Origin: Brevibacillus sp. DP1.3A
GTDB taxonomy: Bacteria; Bacillota; Bacilli; Brevibacillales; Brevibacillaceae
Reading direction: 5' to 3'
Length of the DNA stretch: 64,000 nt
Assembly: GCF_013284245.2 (NCBI RefSeq)
Contig: NZ_CP085876.1
Span: 2,959,001 to 3,023,000 of the forward strand
Position numbers and translations under genes: made by a program. Position 1 is the first letter of the stretch. Every line of letters begins with the position of its first letter. Shown here piece after piece: positions 59,390 through 64,000 of the stretch. The notes below the pieces were generated by a model. It made no database searches and was not told where the DNA came from. It saw only the letters and a list, made by a program, of their open reading frames with translations.

Positions 59390-61618
59390 ATGAGATGGAA
59401 ATGGGTGTTAATCTTTGTCATCACATGGCTTAGCTTTTCAATACGCCCAGCTATGGCAGAGAGCAACGTAGACATACAATTCGAGATACCTTTAAGTGGT
59501 ATCGTCAAATATGAATCATGGATGAGACTAAACGTAAAGGTAACCAGCCAAGAGCAGGATTTCACAGGGGCTGTAGAGTTATCGCAGCGACAAGTCAAAA
59601 AAAATAATGAATTTAAGCTTCGGCGTCCAATAAAGCTCGAGCAAGGAAAGAGTACAACCGTTTACTTTGATATGCCTTCCCAAATATTGCTCGATGATTG
59701 GTACGTCCAGGTGACGCAAAACGGTCAAGTTGTCAAAAGCGAAAAGCTGCGTATCCCTTATCCAACAGACGGGCGCACCATTGGGGTGATCAGCGAGGAG
59801 GGTAATGCGTTTCATTTCCTTGCCGTTAATCAATCACAATCCAAAATGAATCGCCCCTTGTCCGTTCAAAATCTCACGGAACAAATGTTGCCTGACCAAT
59901 CGTGGATTTACGAAAACATAGACATGTTAGCACTGGCAGGCAATAGTGGCTCTACGATTAATGATCAACAGATGGCAGCGATCAAGGAGTGGATCCAGCT
60001 AGGGGGGATCGTGGTTGTTTCCGCAGGTCCCAATCAAGATGGAATGATCCAGCGGTTTGCTGATATTCTCCCTGTGGAAGCCGGAAAAGCTGGTAATATA
60101 GAGCTACAGCAAGCATTAAGTGAGTATGACATTGCGAAAGTCGCTCCAAATGGCAGTATCGGTGTATACAACCGTGACTTGCCCTTATTTGTGTCAAAAT
60201 CGTACGGCAAAGGGCTGCTGCTATTTGTTAACTATGATGTGACAGCAGAGCCGTTGGCATCGTGGCAGTTCAATCCACAACTGTGGCAGAATGCAATGAT
60301 CCAGCATGGTGCCAAGAAGATTTTTGAAGAGAAGCCTTATATGGATCAAATGACACGGCCTTTTCTTGACTTGAGCAAGAAGATTCCTGAAGTACAGACT
60401 CCTCCACCGATCTGGATGGTGGCGTTGTGGGGCGGCTATGTAATTGTACTCGCACCATTGACATACTTCGTTCTGAAAAGAATGAGAAAACCTGAATGGG
60501 CGTGGGGAGTAATCCCAGTTGGAGGAATTTTCTTGACCGTCGCTATATTCGCGGTTGGAAAGCCTGCTGTTGTGAAAACGAGTACGAGCTACACCGTAAC
60601 CAAGATCGACATATTAGATGAGTCTCTGGCTCATGTTCGCTCAGCCGCAACGTTTTTGGGCGTGGATCAAAACGAATACGATGTTCAGCTTGAACCTTCA
60701 ATCGTTGCACTGCCCTTGACATTGGGGAGAAATGATTATCGACCAGAGGGATTAATGGATGGAGATGAGGTTCTCTCTTTCCGCAATCTCCCTTATTTGA
60801 CACCGAAACAGGCAATCGGTATCGGGGTAAAGCATGACATGGGTGCTTTTGAAACTTCCTTGCGAATCAATGAGAATCGTCTGCAAGGTCACGTGAAAAA
60901 CAATACGGAGTTTGCCTACGATCAGACTTTTATTGAAATTGGTTTTCAGCGAATTCCGCTTGGACCATTGAAAAAGGGAGAAGAAAAGCAGATTGACAGT
61001 GTGCTTGAGGCCTTGTTTATGCCAAGAAAACCACAAGCAACAAACGAATTGCAAACGATGGAAGAACGAATCAAAGAAATGCAGGAAAGAGTCGTTGAGT
61101 ATGAAGATGGGAATCAGGTAAGTATCATCGGGACAACGACAGAGCCTCTTCCTCTGATGACAATGCAGGTGCCTCACCAAGCGCAATACTGGAATGTCAT
61201 TCAGCAGCCTATTCAATTCCAACCGAATGAGCAAGGTCTAGTGACTTGTCCTTATGGCCTGCTTGATGCCGATATGTATGAAGTGACAGGAGATTTCGAC
61301 AGTACCGGGTACATTTGGCAGCTTGGGAAGGGCAGTATTACGTTTGAATTACGTACAGATAAAGCGGCGATCAATATGAAGCGAATAACGGTACCGCTGA
61401 ATCACAGCTCATTCAAGCCTTTCCGGATAGAATACTTCCACCAAAAGAGCGGTAGGTGGATACCTGTTGAGCGTGGGACGAGACTTGTCCTCCATAATGA
61501 ACTCCAGCAAGTATTGACGCCAAATCAGACATTATTGCTACGTTTTTCCCACAATGGAACGTCGCGATTAGCTCTACCAGAGCCAATTTTCCAGGTAGAG
61601 GGGGTGCGGAAATGGTAA
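59390..61618 (+). CDS. Large secreted/membrane protein of the ECF operon, 742 aa
   Basis: GGAGG lies seven bases before the ATG at 59390; an ATG six codons earlier lacks a site. Residues 1-26 form a signal peptide (MRWKWVLIFVITWLSFSIRP then AMAES). Residues about 30-340 form beta-rich extracellular domains (GIVKYESWMRLNVKVTSQEQ). Two transmembrane helices near 345-400 (MVALWGGYVIVLAPLTYFVL and WAWGVIPVGGIFLTVAIFAV) are followed by a further domain of about 330 residues outside. The layout recalls uncharacterised proteins next to ABC transporters (GldG-like or DUF4350-like middle). Overlaps the ATPase gene by seven bases. Confidence 0.7.
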   Translation: MRWKWVLIFVITWLSFSIRPAMAESNVDIQFEIPLSGIVKYESWMRLNVKVTSQEQDFTGAVELSQRQVKKNNEFKLRRPIKLEQGKSTTVYFDMPSQILLDDWYVQVTQNGQVVKSEKLRIPYPTDGRTIGVISEEGNAFHFLAVNQSQSKMNRPLSVQNLTEQMLPDQSWIYENIDMLALAGNSGSTINDQQMAAIKEWIQLGGIVVVSAGPNQDGMIQRFADILPVEAGKAGNIELQQALSEYDIAKVAPNGSIGVYNRDLPLFVSKSYGKGLLLFVNYDVTAEPLASWQFNPQLWQNAMIQHGAKKIFEEKPYMDQMTRPFLDLSKKIPEVQTPPPIWMVALWGGYVIVLAPLTYFVLKRMRKPEWAWGVIPVGGIFLTVAIFAVGKPAVVKTSTSYTVTKIDILDESLAHVRSAATFLGVDQNEYDVQLEPSIVALPLTLGRNDYRPEGLMDGDEVLSFRNLPYLTPKQAIGIGVKHDMGAFETSLRINENRLQGHVKNNTEFAYDQTFIEIGFQRIPLGPLKKGEEKQIDSVLEALFMPRKPQATNELQTMEERIKEMQERVVEYEDGNQVSIIGTTTEPLPLMTMQVPHQAQYWNVIQQPIQFQPNEQGLVTCPYGLLDADMYEVTGDFDSTGYIWQLGKGSITFELRTDKAAINMKRITVPLNHSSFKPFRIEYFHQKSGRWIPVERGTRLVLHNELQQVLTPNQTLLLRFSHNGTSRLALPEPIFQVEGVRKW

Positions 61619-62544
61619 TCGAAACCGTTCATTTAGGAAAAAGATACGGCAATTTGCAAGCGTTGACGGATTTAAACCTTTCCATCGAGCCAGGAAAGGT
61701 GTTCGGTTTCATTGGTCCAAATGGCGCCGGAAAATCTACTACAATGCTCATCTTGTCTACCCTTCTGGAACAGAGTGAAGGGGAAGCATTTGTCTGCGGC
61801 TACAATGTACGCAAAGATCCTGCGAGTGTACGCCAGTCTGTTGGCTACATGCCCGATTTTTTTGGCGTGTACGACAATTTGACAGCGGTGGAGTATTTGG
61901 AGTTTTATGCCGGAGCGTACAAAATTCCTGCCTCCAAAAGACGGGCACTCGTCGGTGATCTTTTGGAACTAGTAAATTTGTCTCACAAAGCAGACGCTTT
62001 CGTCGACTCTTTGTCTCGAGGCATGCAACAGCGCTTGGGGCTAGCACGTTGTCTCGTACATGATCCGGCCGTGCTGATTTTGGATGAACCCGCGTCAGGA
62101 CTGGATCCGAGAGCTCGTATCGAATTGCGCGAAATTATGAAGCAATTACGCGAAATGGGTAAGACGATTATTATCAGCTCCCATGTTTTGCCGGAGCTAG
62201 CCGAGTTGTGTGATGATATTGGTGTCATTGAAAAAGGCAGATTAATTGCGTATGGTTCTGTGCATGAGGTCAGCAATCGGGATACAGGACAAAGCCGGAT
62301 GCAAGTAAGGGCCCTGCGGAATTTGGACAAAGCGGGACTTCTGTTAGCGAGCTCTCCGTATGTACATCAATTGACAGAATACATGGGAGGCTATCGCTTC
62401 TACTTTCAAGGGACGGAGCAACAAAAAGCTGAATTGCTTCAAGAACTGCTGGATGAGCAGGTCGCAGTCGTCTACTATGGCGATTCCAAGAAAGATTTAG
62501 AAGACGTCTTCTTAGCGATTACGGAAGGAGTCGGTATGGAGTGA
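61612..62544 (+). CDS. ABC transporter ATP-binding protein
   Basis: 310 residues with GAGGGGG upstream. Walker A GPNGAGKST, Q-loop YMPDFFGVYDNLTAVEYLEF, signature LSRGMQQRLGLARCLVHDPA, Walker B VLILDEPASGLD and the switch His SSHV are all present. The C-terminal 80 residues (QSRMQVRALRNLDKAGLLLA) form a DUF4162-like domain typical of ABC-2 type exporters. It pairs with the permease encoded next, with which it overlaps by four bases. Confidence 0.93.
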   Translation: MVIETVHLGKRYGNLQALTDLNLSIEPGKVFGFIGPNGAGKSTTMLILSTLLEQSEGEAFVCGYNVRKDPASVRQSVGYMPDFFGVYDNLTAVEYLEFYAGAYKIPASKRRALVGDLLELVNLSHKADAFVDSLSRGMQQRLGLARCLVHDPAVLILDEPASGLDPRARIELREIMKQLREMGKTIIISSHVLPELAELCDDIGVIEKGRLIAYGSVHEVSNRDTGQSRMQVRALRNLDKAGLLLASSPYVHQLTEYMGGYRFYFQGTEQQKAELLQELLDEQVAVVYYGDSKKDLEDVFLAITEGVGME

Positions 62545-63407
62545 GCGACTTCTTGTTCAATCCTCTTTTGGTCAAAGAAATGCGGGAAAGATTCCGCTCG
62601 AGAAAGACCATGCTCATATTAGCGGTTTACTTGTTTGTCATGGGGGGAATACCGATGGGCTTTTTGCTCATGGCCCCCTTAAAGGCCGAATCGTTAGGGG
62701 ATAATCGGGATTTGTTTCTGATATCCGCGGGGATACACTACGCGATGATTTGCTTTGTGGCACCTGCACTGACTGCTGGCGCGATCAGTGGAGAGAGAGA
62801 ACGCCAAACCTTGCATATTTTGCTGACGACCCAGTTGTCGACGCGCACCATAATTTTGAGCAAGCTCATTACGTCTTTGGCGTTCTCCACGCTGCTCTTG
62901 GTTGCATCGATGCCTTTGTACAGTATTGTGATGCTTTACGGAAGCGTCTCCCCGGAACAAATGGCGCAGCTCGTCCTGTTTCTCGCGGTGAATATGTTTT
63001 TTCTCGGGTCGTTGGGGTTGTTCTGCTCCACCTGGATTAAACGAACGTCGATCTCGACGGTCACCACATACGGCATTGCCTTCTTTTTTGTAGTAGGTAC
63101 TGGCTTGCTGTTCTTTTTCATCGGTGAGTCCTTGCAACAGACGTATCCAGAACGGTACGTCAATTCGGATGTATGGAACATGTATGAGCTGCAGATGCTG
63201 GCAGGGACGAACCCTATCATCGTGTTGTTCGATATTTTAGGCGAGTCATTCGATCAATCCGATGACATCAGTTTTGCGCCGTGGTTGTTTTTCTCATGTG
63301 TGTACGTGGTTCTTTCCTTTGTACTCGTCATCTGGAGCGCTTATTTGCTAAAACCAATCCGCCGAAAATGGTGGAGTTGGAAGAAACGACCTGTTCGTGT
63401 ACAATGA
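62541..63407 (+). CDS. ABC-2 type transporter permease
   Basis: 288 residues from GTG, overlapping the ATPase stop. Six hydrophobic segments: TMLILAVYLFVMGGIPMGFL, HYAMICFVAPALTAGAISGE, LSTRTIILSKLITSLAFSTL and so on. ISGERERQTLHILLTTQLST is the diagnostic elbow of the ABC-2 family (E/GxxxxTLxxLLxTPLS). With the 742-residue protein it probably moves a lipid, polymer or peptide across the membrane, or acts in signalling to the anti-sigma. Ends the operon. Confidence 0.9.
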   Translation: MSDFLFNPLLVKEMRERFRSRKTMLILAVYLFVMGGIPMGFLLMAPLKAESLGDNRDLFLISAGIHYAMICFVAPALTAGAISGERERQTLHILLTTQLSTRTIILSKLITSLAFSTLLLVASMPLYSIVMLYGSVSPEQMAQLVLFLAVNMFFLGSLGLFCSTWIKRTSISTVTTYGIAFFFVVGTGLLFFFIGESLQQTYPERYVNSDVWNMYELQMLAGTNPIIVLFDILGESFDQSDDISFAPWLFFSCVYVVLSFVLVIWSAYLLKPIRRKWWSWKKRPVRVQ

Positions 63408-63438
63408 AAAAGGTGCATGGGAAAAGGGAGGTTTTTTT

Positions 63439-63609
63439 GTGAGCGATCAAGATGTACAGATCATTGATTTTGAAGAACTGCTTCGTGCGATTGAGAGCCG
63501 TCTGGCATCTGCAGGGATGTATGTTAAACGCGAAGCGATCGTGACTATACTTCAGGCAGAAGAAGCATTTTTGCTTGAAAAAGGTGTTCTTCAAGAGTAT
63601 AGTGAGTAA
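63439..63609 (+). CDS. Hypothetical small protein, 56 aa
   Basis: GGGAGG precedes the GTG at 63439. MSDQDVQIIDFEELLRAIES, RLASAGMYVKREAIVTILQA then EEAFLLEKGVLQEYSE suggests two helices with an acidic end, a YozD-like pattern. It follows the permease by 31 bases and ends at a terminator, so it may be the last gene of the ECF operon although it has its own site. Function unknown. Confidence 0.65.
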   Translation: MSDQDVQIIDFEELLRAIESRLASAGMYVKREAIVTILQAEEAFLLEKGVLQEYSE

Positions 63610-63615
63610 TCAGCT

Positions 63616-63645
63616 AACAACCTGCCTCAAGTGGTAGGTTGTTTT
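63616..63645 (+). terminator. Terminator of ECF operon/small gene
   Basis: AACAACCTGCC and GGTAGGTTGTT around TCAAGT, then TTTTC. Confidence 0.88.
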
Positions 63646-63680
63646 TCATGGACAGGGAAGGCATAAAGTCATTCGCCTGT

Positions 63681-63709
63681 TTGCTTCTCCCGGAAAAAAA
63701 CGGTATGAT
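63681..63709 (+). promoter_or_regulatory. Promoter of DUF1292 gene
   Basis: TTGCTT, 17 bases, TATGAT, 40 bases before the TTG start. Confidence 0.55.
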
Positions 63710-63748
63710 GGAACAGAGTACGAATATCAGCATAAGGACGTGAACACA

Positions 63749-64000
63749 TTGACAGAAGAGAACAAAGACCTAGAATTGGGCGATATCATTACATTGGACG
63801 ATGAAAATGGTGAACCGTTGGGGGATTTCGAAGTATTGGCTATGTTCGACCTGAACGGTAAAGAATATATTGCCTTGGCTGAAGCTGTGGAAGATGAAGA
63901 AAGCGAAGAAGATGAAGAAGTGGATATCTTCGTATTCCAAGTGGACGGCGGCGAAATGGTACCATTGGAAGAGGACGAGGAGAGCACTGTTTACGCGAAG
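63749..64000 (+). CDS. DUF1292 family protein (YrzB-like), cut by right edge
   Basis: 84 codons are seen from a TTG with AAGGA ten bases upstream; the end lies beyond the window. DLELGDIITLDDENGEPLGD, FEVLAMFDLNGKEYIALAEA and VDIFVFQVDGGEMVPLE give the DUF1292 pattern, and the acidic stretch EDEESEEDEEVD is typical. Family members are small acidic proteins near yrzL/yrrK in Bacillus. Function unknown. Confidence 0.9.
   Translation, partial: MTEENKDLELGDIITLDDENGEPLGDFEVLAMFDLNGKEYIALAEAVEDEESEEDEEVDIFVFQVDGGEMVPLEEDEESTVYAK

Overview
The window looks like a chromosomal segment of a low-to-moderate-GC, spore-forming Firmicute. Brevibacillus (Paenibacillaceae) is my inference from overall gene content and protein style, not from a database search. 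Sporulation and germination signs include a Spo0E-like phosphatase, an SspP-like spore protein, a SleB/CwlJ hydrolase and a YjcZ-like micro-protein. Core markers are LexA with divergent YneA and YnzC, a four-gene pyruvate dehydrogenase operon, HelD, CrcB, an ABC-F ATPase and a YrzB-like DUF1292 protein at the right edge.

Region 1-7.3 kb is worn accessory DNA. It has a DUF6492-like gene cut by the left edge, a NucA-like nuclease, a secreted discoidin-domain protein, and many remnants: an Old Yellow Enzyme tail, an M23 peptidase lacking its metal ligands, an ATP-dependent ligase head ending at its catalytic lysine, a MerR head fused by deletion to a short-chain dehydrogenase tail, and a frameshifted flavin reductase-like gene.

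Region 7.5-14.3 kb holds a Fur-box-controlled siderophore-binding lipoprotein and then many small secreted, membrane or cysteine-rich proteins. Several are below 60 codons. Two are paralogous peptides of 32-33 residues (12175-12276 and 13755-13853), each with its own ribosome-binding site and terminator, flanking a small membrane protein and a possible immunity-like protein. This is the best candidate for something undescribed.

Region 14.3-25.8 kb carries a TetR/NAD-epimerase pair with four near-identical palindromes, an ArsR/SRPBCC pair, a FusB-type EF-G-binding protein, and a 1300-bp IS3-family element in the loop of a terminator (4-bp target duplication, transposase broken by a 13-bp duplication). 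An arsR-arsI-acr3-arsC operon has replaced the middle of an SOS-associated peptidase gene, whose two halves remain on either side.

Region 25.8-64 kb is mostly ordinary chromosome: lexA/yneA SOS control, crcB, helD, ltaE, an orphan OppA lipoprotein, pdhABCD with a long leader and an intercistronic hairpin, a HEPN protein, a DEAD-box helicase, a Ser/Thr kinase and several DUF families. It ends with a five-gene ECF sigma, TolB-like anti-sigma and ABC-transporter operon preceded by a SigW-like promoter that suggests autoregulation. No rRNA, tRNA or CRISPR array was recognised.
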